Source: an uncultured Eisenbergiella sp.
Lineage (GTDB): Bacteria > Bacillota > Clostridia > Lachnospirales > Lachnospiraceae
Length of the DNA stretch: 21,264 nt
Direction of reading: 5' to 3'
Assembly: GCA_948960675.1 (NCBI GenBank)
Contig: CARDPF010000013.1
Location: 1-21,264, forward strand
Numbering within the stretch: the stretch's first letter is position 1; the number at the start of each line of letters is the position of its first letter. Shown one piece after another: positions 1-7,145 of this stretch. The position numbers were made by a program, and so were the translations under genes. The notes below the pieces were generated by a model. That model made no database searches and had not been told where the DNA came from. It saw only the letters and a list, made by a program, of their open reading frames with translations.

Positions 1-2095
1 GGATTCCATTGCCAAGATGGTGCCGAACGAGTTGAACATTACCTTGGACCGGGCACTGGAAATCAATCCGGAACTGCGCAAAACCTATGAGGGGGACGAG
101 CGGGTACACGAATTGATTGATATGAGCAAAAGGCTGGAGGGACTGCCCCGCCATACGTCCATGCATGCGGCGGGCGTGGTCATCTGCCCGGAGGAGGCGG
201 ACAATTTTGTGCCCCTCTCCCGGGGCTCGGACGGTTCCGTGACCACCCAGTTTACCATGACCACGCTGGAGGAACTGGGGCTTTTGAAGATGGACTTTTT
301 GGGGCTGCGCACCCTGACGGTGATCGACAATGCGGTGAAGCTGATCGCAAGGGACACCGGTGTGCAGGTGGACATTGATGCAATTGATTTCAACGATAAA
401 AAAGTGATGGATTCTTTGTGCACCGGAAAAACGGACGGCGTGTTCCAGCTGGAAAGCGGTGGGATGAAAAGCTTTATGAAGGAACTGCGGCCGCAAAACC
501 TGGAGGATATCATTGCAGGTATTTCCCTCTACCGCCCGGGGCCGATGGATTTTATCCCCAAATATATCAAGGGGAAAAATAACCACGAGGCCATCACCTA
601 TTCCTGCCCCCAGCTGGAGCCGATTCTTGCGCCCACTTACGGCTGTATCGTGTACCAGGAGCAGGTCATGCAGATTGTGAGGGAGTTGGGCGGCTATACG
701 ATGGGACGCAGCGACCTGGTGCGCCGGGCCATGAGCAAGAAAAAACAGTCCGTCATGGAGAAGGAGCGGGAAAACTTTGTGTACGGCAACGCAGCGGAGG
801 GAGTGCCCGGCTGTGTGGGCAACGGCATTCCGGAACAGGTGGGGCTGCGTATTTACGCGGAGATGATGGATTTTGCCAAATATGCCTTCAATAAGTCCCA
901 TGCGGCCTGTTATGCGGTGGTGGCCATCCAGACGGCGTGGCTCAAATATTATTATCCGGTGGAATTTATGGCGGCGCTGATGACTTCGGTGATCGACAAT
1001 CCCGGTAAGGTGGCGGAATATATTTTGACCTGCCGCCAGATGGGCATCGCCATTCTGCCCCCCGATGTCAACGAGGGGGAGGCGGGCTTTTCCGTCTCGG
1101 GCAAATCCATCCGTTATGCCCTGACGGCCATCAAGGGGGTGGGACACCCGGTGGTAGAGGCACTGACAAAGGAACGCAGCGTGCGGGGGAGCTTTGCGGA
1201 TATCTCGGATTTCATTACCCGGATGGCGGATACGGAAATCAATAAAAGAAATGTGGAGAATTTTATCAAGGCGGGCGCGCTGGACGGCCTCAAGGGGACG
1301 CGCAAGCAGTTTATGAGCACTTTTGCGCAGCTGATGGATCAACAGCAGCAGAGCAAAAAAAACAATCTGGCGGGGCAGCTTTCCCTGTTCGACTTGGTCA
1401 GTGAGGAGGAGAAGGCCGATTACCAGATCCGTCTTCCCGACGTAGGGGAATATCCCAAGGAAATTTTGCTCAATTTTGAAAAAGAGGTGCTGGGCATCTA
1501 TATCAGCGGACATCCGCTGGAGGAATATGAGCAGCTTTGGCGCAAAAATATCACCAATACCACGGCGGATTTTGCGCTGGATGAGGAAACCGGCGCGATC
1601 CATATCCCGGACGGCGCAAGGGCCACCGTGGGAGGGATGATTGCGGAGCGCAAAATCAAGTATACCAAAAACGATAAGGTAATGGCCTTTTTGCAGGTGG
1701 AGGATCTCGTGGGTTCCATAGAGGTAGTCGTGTTCCCCAAGGTTTACGAACTCTACGGCGGCAAACTCATGGAAGAAAGTAAGGTTTTTGTAAAAGGACG
1801 GGTGGACGCCGGGGAGGACCGGGACGGAAAGCTGATCTGCGAGTCGGTACAGACCTTTGAAGAGATTCCCAAAAAGCTCTGGATTAAGTTTCCCACCATG
1901 CAGGCCTGGACGGATGCGGAAAAGAAGCTGTATGAGGCGGTCGCGGATTTTGACGGGCGCGATAACCTCATCATATATATAGAAGATATGCGTATGAAAA
2001 AGCAGCTTCCGCCGAACCGCAATGTGACGGCGGGGAAGGAACTGGTGGAACTGCTGGGGAATCTTTTTGGGGAAAGTAATATAAAATTAACCTGA
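1..2095 (+). CDS. dnaE: DNA polymerase III subunit alpha (5'-truncated by window)
   Basis: Replicative polymerase catalytic subunit. The gene enters from the left edge (first whole codon at base 2) and about 697 residues are visible, so the PHP domain and the first two catalytic aspartates lie outside. Visible in order: the end of the palm with KMDFLGL, whose Asp (codon 293-295) corresponds to the third catalytic Asp of the family; the fingers region with FQLESGGM, SLYRPGPMDF and YGCIVYQEQVM; the KYAFNKSHAACYA segment; the tandem helix-hairpin-helix region (YALTAIKGVG, NFIKAGALD); and an OB fold near the C terminus (ATVGGMIAERK, FLQVEDLVGSIEVVVFPKVY). The order of domains fits DnaE rather than PolC, because the helix-hairpin-helix and OB domains follow the fingers. 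The frame is intact to the stop. The next gene, pfkA, starts 78 bases later from its own promoter. Confidence 0.97.
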   Translation, partial: DSIAKMVPNELNITLDRALEINPELRKTYEGDERVHELIDMSKRLEGLPRHTSMHAAGVVICPEEADNFVPLSRGSDGSVTTQFTMTTLEELGLLKMDFLGLRTLTVIDNAVKLIARDTGVQVDIDAIDFNDKKVMDSLCTGKTDGVFQLESGGMKSFMKELRPQNLEDIIAGISLYRPGPMDFIPKYIKGKNNHEAITYSCPQLEPILAPTYGCIVYQEQVMQIVRELGGYTMGRSDLVRRAMSKKKQSVMEKERENFVYGNAAEGVPGCVGNGIPEQVGLRIYAEMMDFAKYAFNKSHAACYAVVAIQTAWLKYYYPVEFMAALMTSVIDNPGKVAEYILTCRQMGIAILPPDVNEGEAGFSVSGKSIRYALTAIKGVGHPVVEALTKERSVRGSFADISDFITRMADTEINKRNVENFIKAGALDGLKGTRKQFMSTFAQLMDQQQQSKKNNLAGQLSLFDLVSEEEKADYQIRLPDVGEYPKEILLNFEKEVLGIYISGHPLEEYEQLWRKNITNTTADFALDEETGAIHIPDGARATVGGMIAERKIKYTKNDKVMAFLQVEDLVGSIEVVVFPKVYELYGGKLMEESKVFVKGRVDAGEDRDGKLICESVQTFEEIPKKLWIKFPTMQAWTDAEKKLYEAVADFDGRDNLIIYIEDMRMKKQLPPNRNVTAGKELVELLGNLFGESNIKLT

Positions 2096-2100
2096 CCATA

Positions 2101-2129
2101 TTGAAAACAGGCAGAAAATGGATTAAAAT
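2101..2129 (+). promoter_or_regulatory. Sigma-A type promoter for pfkA
   Basis: TTGAAA at 2101-2106 and TAAAAT at 2124-2129 are separated by 17 bases, each one base from the sigma-A consensus. They begin six bases after the dnaE stop. Transcription would start near 2136, leaving a leader of about 38 bases before the pfkA ATG. pfkA could therefore be expressed independently of dnaE. Confidence 0.6.
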
Positions 2130-2173
2130 ATAGGCGGATTTTGAACTTTGGGGAAAGGGAAAAGGGTGGCAGC

Positions 2174-3148
2174 ATGGCAAAGAGCATAAAGACAATAGGG
2201 GTTTTGACCAGCGGCGGCGACGCGCCGGGCATGAATGCCGCGATTCGGGCGGTAGTCAGGAAGTCCCTCACCAACGGCGTAAAGGTAAAAGGAATCAAGA
2301 AGGGATACCAGGGTCTGCTCAATGAGGAGATTGTGGATATGAATGCGCGCAGTGTGTCCGATACCATCCAGCACGGCGGTACGATTTTGGGAACGGCCAG
2401 ATGCACGGAGTTTACCACGGAGGCCGGACAGCAAAAGGGCGCCGATATCTGTAAAAAGCACGGGATCGACGGTCTGGTGGTCATCGGGGGCGACGGCTCC
2501 TACAAGGGGGCGCAGGCCATGTCCCGGCACGGGATCAACACGGTGGGCATACCGGGAACCATTGATTTGGACATCGCGTGTACGGACTACACCATCGGTT
2601 TTGACACGGCAGTCAATACCGCGATGGAGGCGATTGATAAGGTGCGCGACACCTCCTCCTCCCATGAGCGCTGCAGCATTATTGAGGTCATGGGGCGCAA
2701 TGCGGGTTATATTGCCCTTTGGTGCGGCGTGGCCACGGGTGCGGAGGACATCCTGCTTCCGGAGAAATATGATTACAACGAACAGGCCATTATCAATAAT
2801 ATTATCAGTAACCGCAAACGCGGGAAAACCCACCACCTGATTATCAACGCAGAGGGTATCGGGCATTCCACTTCGATGGCGAAGCGGATTGAGGCGGCCA
2901 CCGGTATTGAAACCCGTGCCACTATTTTAGGATACATGCAGCGGGGCGGCAATCCCACCTGTAAGGACCGGTATTACGCTTCCATCATGGGCGCGTATGC
3001 GGCGGATATTCTCTGTGCGGGCCATACGAACCGGGTGGTGGCGTATAAGCACGGGGAGTTTGTGGATTTTGATATCGAAGAAGCGCTGGCCATGCAGAAA
3101 AACCTTTCGGATTACGAGTATGATGTCAGCAGGATGCTGGCGACGTAA
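2174..3148 (+). CDS. pfkA: ATP-dependent 6-phosphofructokinase
   Basis: Phosphorylates fructose 6-phosphate to fructose 1,6-bisphosphate in glycolysis; cytoplasmic. The protein has 324 residues, the normal length for bacterial PfkA. Visible motifs: the nucleotide loop SGGDAPGMNAAIRA (13-26), LGTAR with the Arg that contacts the active site (76), GGDGS (105-109) and PGTID (127-131). Gly in GGDGS and in PGTID marks an ATP-dependent rather than a pyrophosphate-dependent enzyme. The catalytic Asp131 and Asp133 are present, but the family's usual TIDND reads TIDLD here, followed by IACTDYTIGFDT. MGRNAGYIA and LGYMQRGGNP complete the fold. The ATG at 2174 was chosen because it is followed directly by the conserved strand (KTIGVLTSGG) and preceded by AAGGGTGG. 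An in-frame TTG at 2141 would add 11 unconserved residues. Confidence 0.96.
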   Translation: MAKSIKTIGVLTSGGDAPGMNAAIRAVVRKSLTNGVKVKGIKKGYQGLLNEEIVDMNARSVSDTIQHGGTILGTARCTEFTTEAGQQKGADICKKHGIDGLVVIGGDGSYKGAQAMSRHGINTVGIPGTIDLDIACTDYTIGFDTAVNTAMEAIDKVRDTSSSHERCSIIEVMGRNAGYIALWCGVATGAEDILLPEKYDYNEQAIINNIISNRKRGKTHHLIINAEGIGHSTSMAKRIEAATGIETRATILGYMQRGGNPTCKDRYYASIMGAYAADILCAGHTNRVVAYKHGEFVDFDIEEALAMQKNLSDYEYDVSRMLAT

Positions 3149-3188
3149 GGCCGGTAAAGGAAGCAAGAGGATGGTTTCCATAAAGACA

Positions 3189-3216
3189 AAAGCCCGCAAG
3201 GCGGGCTTTCTGTTTT
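3189..3216 (+). terminator. Intrinsic terminator after pfkA
   Basis: AAAGCCCGC (3189-3197) and GCGGGCTTT (3201-3209) form a perfect 9-bp stem with an AAG loop, followed by CTGTTTT. It lies 40 bases after the pfkA stop and ahead of the ktrB start, which argues against the longer possible N terminus of ktrB that would run through it. Confidence 0.85.
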
Positions 3217-3248
3217 GGAAAAAAATGATGGAAAACGGGGAGGTTGCA

Positions 3249-4589
3249 TTGAGAAAAAACAGAGGCAAAAAAAGTCCTACCAGTATGCTTGCGGTGGGAT
3301 TTGCGCTGATTATTTTGGCGGGTACACTTTTGCTGGCGCTGCCGGTTTCTTCCCGGAACAGGGAGTGGACTTCCTTTTTGGACTGCCTGTTTACGGCCAC
3401 CAGCGCTACCTGTGTTACGGGGCTTGTGGTAAAGGACACCTACCGGCATTGGAGCCTGTTCGGCCAGGTAGTGATTTTGCTCCTCATCCAGATCGGCGGG
3501 CTTGGTTTTATTACAATCGGGGCTTATCTGTCCGTCCTGCTGAAAAAAAAGATCGGTTTAAAGGAACGGACGGCCATCCATGAGAGCATCAGCACCATAG
3601 AGATTGCGGGCGTCGTGCGGATTGTCAAGAGAATTGTGCAGGGAACGCTGCTGTTTGAGTTGGCCGGGGCGCTTCTTTTGGCGGTGCGGTTTGTGCCGGA
3701 ATTCGGATGGGCAAGGGGGATTTATTTCGGTTTTTTTCATTCGGTATCCGCATTTTGCAATGCGGGGTTTGACCTGATGGGAATCCGGGAGGAATACAGT
3801 TCCCTTGTGGCTTACGAGGGGGATGTGTTGGTGAATTTGACCATTATGGGCCTGATTTTGGTCAGTGGAATCGGATTTTTGGTGTGGGACGATTTTTACC
3901 GGAATAAATTCCATTATAAGAGATACCTTCTGCATACCAAAATTATGCTGTGGGCTACCGCTGTTTTGGTGGTGGGCGGCGCGGTCCTGTTTTTCCTGTT
4001 TGAAAACGACGGCCTGTTTGCCGGGATGAGCGGGAAGGAAAAGGTGCTGGGCGCCCTGTTTTGTTCCGTGTCGCCCAGAACGGCGGGATTTAACACCACG
4101 GACCTTGCCGGTATGGGCAATGCGTCAAAGCTGTTGACGATGCTTTTGATGTTCATCGGCGGCGGCTCCGGCTCCACGGCGGGCGGCATCAAGGTGACGA
4201 CGGCAGTGGTCATGGTGTTGACGGCAGCGGCCACCATCGGCCGGACCCAGGGGGTCCATATTTTTGGGAGAAGGCTGGAGGAAGATACGGTCCGCCGGGC
4301 CAGCGCCATTGTGATGTATAACGGCTTTCTCATTCTGGCCGTTTCCATGGTGATTTTGGCGGTGCAGCCCTTCTCCTTTACGGACGTATTGATGGAAACC
4401 TTTTCCGCGATGGGGACGGTGGGACTGTCCGTGGGGATTACCAGACAGCTGCTTCCCGTCTCGAAGGTTTTGCTGATTCTTTTGATGTATTTTGGAAGGC
4501 TGGGTAGTCTGACATTTGCCCTTGTCTTTGCACAGCGCAGGATTGTGCCCCCGGTGCAGCAGCCGGTGGAGAAGATTGTCGTGGGATAA
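3249..4589 (+). CDS. ktrB: Potassium uptake channel subunit, KtrB/TrkH family
   Basis: Membrane subunit of a Ktr/Trk-type K+ uptake system. The start is a TTG at 3249, preceded at 5 bases by GGGGAGG (3237-3243). Upstream in-frame ATG codons would force translation through the pfkA terminator and are disfavoured. The product has 446 residues, matching KtrB-type proteins (TrkH proper is somewhat longer). Four pore-loop segments with the filter glycines are visible: TSATCVTGL (51-59), SAFCNAGFDL (167-176), SPRTAGFN (275-282) and SAMGTVGLSVG (386-396). The GGGSGSTAGG segment (305-313) corresponds to the flexible gating loop inside the third membrane repeat. The RCK partner follows 103 bases downstream. 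I see no convincing promoter between the terminator and this gene. Confidence 0.92.
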   Translation: MRKNRGKKSPTSMLAVGFALIILAGTLLLALPVSSRNREWTSFLDCLFTATSATCVTGLVVKDTYRHWSLFGQVVILLLIQIGGLGFITIGAYLSVLLKKKIGLKERTAIHESISTIEIAGVVRIVKRIVQGTLLFELAGALLLAVRFVPEFGWARGIYFGFFHSVSAFCNAGFDLMGIREEYSSLVAYEGDVLVNLTIMGLILVSGIGFLVWDDFYRNKFHYKRYLLHTKIMLWATAVLVVGGAVLFFLFENDGLFAGMSGKEKVLGALFCSVSPRTAGFNTTDLAGMGNASKLLTMLLMFIGGGSGSTAGGIKVTTAVVMVLTAAATIGRTQGVHIFGRRLEEDTVRRASAIVMYNGFLILAVSMVILAVQPFSFTDVLMETFSAMGTVGLSVGITRQLLPVSKVLLILLMYFGRLGSLTFALVFAQRRIVPPVQQPVEKIVVG

Positions 4590-4692
4590 TCTTTGGAAAT
4601 GGGAAGGAACGGATAACAGGGCAAACAGATCATGACATTAGAACCCGCAAAAATAGGAGAAAGCGGCCCGCTAGGGCGGATGGGAGAGAATT

Positions 4693-5412
4693 TTGAAATC
4701 GGTTTTGATCATTGGGCTTGGAAGGTTTGGGCATCACCTGACACGCAATATGCTGGAACTTGGAAACGATGTAATGATTATTGATGTGGACGAGCGCAAA
4801 ATGGAGGATTTGGTTCCTTATGCCACCAATTCCAAAATAGGGGACTGTACGAACCCGGAGGTGCTGCGCAGTTTGGGTGTGGCAAATTTTGACCTGATTT
4901 TTGTCTGTATCGGCACGAATTTCCAGAGCAGTCTGGAAATCACCAGCCTTGTCAAGGAGATGGGCGGCAGACATGTGGTGAGCAAGGCCACCAGGGATAT
5001 TCAGGCAAAATTTTTGCTGCGCAACGGGGCTGACGAGGTGATCTATCCGGAAAAGGATATTGCGGAGAAATGTGCGGAGCGTTACAGTATGGACAATATT
5101 TTTGACTATATTGAACTGGACGATGATTCCGCGATTTATGAGATTCCGCCCATGGGCGAGTGGATTGGGAAAACCATCCGGGAGGCGGACATTGCCCACC
5201 GCCATCATGTTATGGTACTGGGGGTTCGGGATCCGGGGGATAAGACCAGAATCATGCCCTCTGTGGATTACTGCATCGACGGGGAGGAGCACCTGATCGT
5301 GTTGGCTGCCAGGGACGCAATCACAAAGCTGTTAAAGCATGTGGGGGAAAAAGCACCGGATCAAGCGGGTCGCAAAAAGAGAGCCAAAAAAACGGCAGGC
5401 ACCATACAGTAA
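4693..5412 (+). CDS. ktrA: Potassium uptake regulatory subunit, KtrA/TrkA (RCK) family
   Basis: Cytosolic nucleotide-binding ring subunit that gates KtrB. It starts with TTG at 4693, with GGGAGAG at 4682-4688 at a 4-base spacing, and encodes 239 residues, slightly longer than typical KtrA because of a basic tail (GRKKRAKKTAG near the C terminus). The RCK_N Rossmann fold shows GLGRFG (8-13), the acidic end of the second strand in IIDVDERKMEDL, and the GDCTNPEVLRSLGV stretch. An RCK_C domain begins around residue 134 (IYEIPPMGEWIGKTIREADI) and ends with EEHLIVLAARDAI. It lies next to ktrB on the same strand, so the two likely act as one system. The stop codon directly abuts a palindromic repeat. 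Confidence 0.93.
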   Translation: MKSVLIIGLGRFGHHLTRNMLELGNDVMIIDVDERKMEDLVPYATNSKIGDCTNPEVLRSLGVANFDLIFVCIGTNFQSSLEITSLVKEMGGRHVVSKATRDIQAKFLLRNGADEVIYPEKDIAEKCAERYSMDNIFDYIELDDDSAIYEIPPMGEWIGKTIREADIAHRHHVMVLGVRDPGDKTRIMPSVDYCIDGEEHLIVLAARDAITKLLKHVGEKAPDQAGRKKRAKKTAGTIQ

Positions 5413-5492
5413 CCCCCATGCATGCGCACATGGGCCCTGCCCATGGTGCGTGTACGGACCGCGCAGCGGGTGTAACGTTTGACGGACTGCGC
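5413..5492 (-). repeat. REP-like palindromic repeat, copy 1 (inverted)
   Basis: Directly after the ktrA stop. It matches, on the opposite strand, the repeat downstream of the phosphodiesterase gene at 20475-20640. The best-conserved stretch reads CCCATGGTGCGTGTACGGAC (5440-5459), against CCCATGGTGCGTATACGGAC in the other copy read in reverse. Bases 5422-5435 and 5439-5453 fold into a long stem with a CCT loop and a single bulged G. A second stem is GCGCAG (5461-5466) with CTGCGC (5487-5492). No T-run follows, so it is not a standard terminator. It also separates ktrA from the next ribosome site at 5501. Confidence 0.75.
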
Positions 5493-5509
5493 CACAAAAC
5501 GGAGGAAGG

Positions 5510-6301
5510 ATGATTACAGCGGCGACCAACAGCCGGATCAAGCGGCTGATACAGTTGAATCAAAAAGCAAAAATACGCAGGCAGGAAAATGTTTTTGTGA
5601 CGGAGGGCGTCCGGATGTTTCTGGAGGCTCCCCTTACCAAAATCCGGGAGGTGTATGTTTCGGAGTCTTTTTTGGGACGGGATTTATGCCCCGAAAAGCT
5701 GGCGGCGGTTACGTATGAGGTGGTGGAAGATTCCCTTTTTAAGAAAATTTCGGACACCGCAACGCCACAGGGGATCCTGTGTGTGATGGAACAATTGCAT
5801 TATGAACCGGGGCAGCTTTTGCAAAAGGAAAATCCCCTGCTTTTGCTGCTGGAAAACATACAGGATCCCGGCAATTTGGGAACGATGTTCCGTACTGCGG
5901 AAGCGGCGGGGGCGGACGGTATCATAATGAGCCGGGACACGGTCGATGTCTATAATCCGAAAGTAATCCGCTCCACCATGGGAAGCATCTTTCGGATGCC
6001 TTTTTATTATGCGCAGGATTTGCAGGAGACGGTTGCGGCCCTGCGGTGTGGCGGGGTGCAGGTGTATGCGGCCCATCTGGGGGGAAAACAATATTATACA
6101 CAGGCTTCCTATACGGGCGGTACGGCTTTTCTGGTGGGAAACGAAGGAAACGGCCTTTTGGAAGAGACGGCCAGGGCAGCGGACCAGACCGTGAGGATTC
6201 CCATGGAAGGGGAAGTGGAATCCTTAAACGCAGCGGTGTCGGCGGCGGTTATGCTGTATGAGGCTTTCAGGCAGCGCAGGCAGGAAAGGGGGGAACTTTA
6301 A
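5510..6301 (+). CDS. SpoU/TrmH-family RNA 2'-O-ribose methyltransferase
   Basis: Transfers a methyl group from S-adenosylmethionine to a ribose 2'-OH of rRNA or tRNA. The 263 residues comprise an N-terminal RNA-binding (L30e-like) substrate domain (NSRIKRLIQL, VFVTEGVRMFLEA) and a C-terminal SPOUT knot domain. The three SpoU motifs are visible: QDPGNLGTMFRTAEAAG with Asn122 and Arg128, FLVGNEGNGL (207-216), and IPMEGEVESLNAAVSAAV (230-247). The length and substrate domain resemble RlmB/TsnR-like proteins, but the target nucleotide cannot be told from sequence. GGAGG at 5501-5505 sets the ATG at 5510. The TAA stop (6299-6301) shares its last A with the ATG of proC, so the two are translationally coupled. 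Confidence 0.93.
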   Translation: MITAATNSRIKRLIQLNQKAKIRRQENVFVTEGVRMFLEAPLTKIREVYVSESFLGRDLCPEKLAAVTYEVVEDSLFKKISDTATPQGILCVMEQLHYEPGQLLQKENPLLLLLENIQDPGNLGTMFRTAEAAGADGIIMSRDTVDVYNPKVIRSTMGSIFRMPFYYAQDLQETVAALRCGGVQVYAAHLGGKQYYTQASYTGGTAFLVGNEGNGLLEETARAADQTVRIPMEGEVESLNAAVSAAVMLYEAFRQRRQERGEL

Positions 6302-7119
6302 TGAAAATCGGATTTATCGGACTGGGGAATATGGCGCAGGCCATGATTGCAGGGATTCTCAAAAACGGGATTGCCAGGCCGGAGGAGGTTGCCGGTTCCG
6401 CAAAAACGAAGGAAACGAAACACCGGATTCAAAAAGCATACGGCATCCGCGTCACCGAGGGCAATGGGGAAACGGCACGGGAGGCCCAAATTTTGGTGCT
6501 TGCCGTAAAGCCGCAGTTTTTGGAGGAAGCGATTGCGCAAATGGGGGATGTGGATCTTACCGGAAAAACGGTGGTAAGCATCGCGCCGGGGAAAACGCTT
6601 GCGTGGCTTGCCAAACGGCTTGGGGCCAAAACGGATAAAGGCAGCAAAACGCTGCCCTGTCTGGTGCGCGCCATGCCCAATACACCGGCCCTGGTGGGGG
6701 AGGGCTGTACGGCCGTCTGTTTTGCAGAGGGCGCTTTGGCAGAGCAGAAAGCGGCGGTGATGGAAATGATGGGCAGCTTCGGGAAAGCCTTTGAGGTGCC
6801 CGAAGGGCTGATGGATGTGGCGCCGGGGGTGAGCGGCTGCGCACCCGCCTGGGTATTTATGCTTCTGGAGGCCATGGCGGACGGCGCGGTGGCGGAGGGA
6901 ATGCCGAGAAGACAGGCCTACGAATTTGCGGCACAGGCGGTTTTGGGAAGCGCGAAGCTTTATTTGGAGACAGGAAAGCATCCCGGCGAGTTAAAGGATA
7001 TGGTCTGTTCCCCGGGGGGCTCCACCATACAGGCGGTGCGGGTGCTGGAAGAAAGAAATTTCCGGGGGGCTGTGATGGATGCGGTCATTGCAGCCATTGA
7101 AAAATCAAGAAGCCTGTAG
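6301..7119 (+). CDS. proC: Pyrroline-5-carboxylate reductase
   Basis: Last step of proline synthesis: NAD(P)H-dependent reduction of 1-pyrroline-5-carboxylate to proline; cytoplasmic. The 272 residues start with the Rossmann fold (MKIGFIGLGNMAQAMIAGI) and continue with VLAVKPQFLEE and VRAMPNTPALVGEG. The C-terminal dimer and active-site domain has GVSGCAPAWVFMLLEAMADG and the family signature HPGELKDMVCSPGGSTI (227-243). The usual SGSGPAY reads SGCAPAW here. It begins on the last base of the upstream methyltransferase stop, so it is coupled to it; proA and proB are not in the window. The AAA-ATPase gene follows after 26 bases and could be co-transcribed. Confidence 0.96.
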   Translation: MKIGFIGLGNMAQAMIAGILKNGIARPEEVAGSAKTKETKHRIQKAYGIRVTEGNGETAREAQILVLAVKPQFLEEAIAQMGDVDLTGKTVVSIAPGKTLAWLAKRLGAKTDKGSKTLPCLVRAMPNTPALVGEGCTAVCFAEGALAEQKAAVMEMMGSFGKAFEVPEGLMDVAPGVSGCAPAWVFMLLEAMADGAVAEGMPRRQAYEFAAQAVLGSAKLYLETGKHPGELKDMVCSPGGSTIQAVRVLEERNFRGAVMDAVIAAIEKSRSL

Positions 7120-7145
7120 TCAGGGGCAGAAAGCGGGGGAGGATC

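Noticed and set aside
1753..2866. Long minus-strand open frames (243 and 247 codons) across the end of dnaE and pfkA
   Set aside because: They lie opposite well-conserved genes, show no recognisable domain or ribosome site, and are typical of GC-rich antisense frames.
4630..4692. Small frame starting at an ATG between ktrB and ktrA
   Set aside because: It runs out of frame into ktrA, has no ribosome site and no conserved features.
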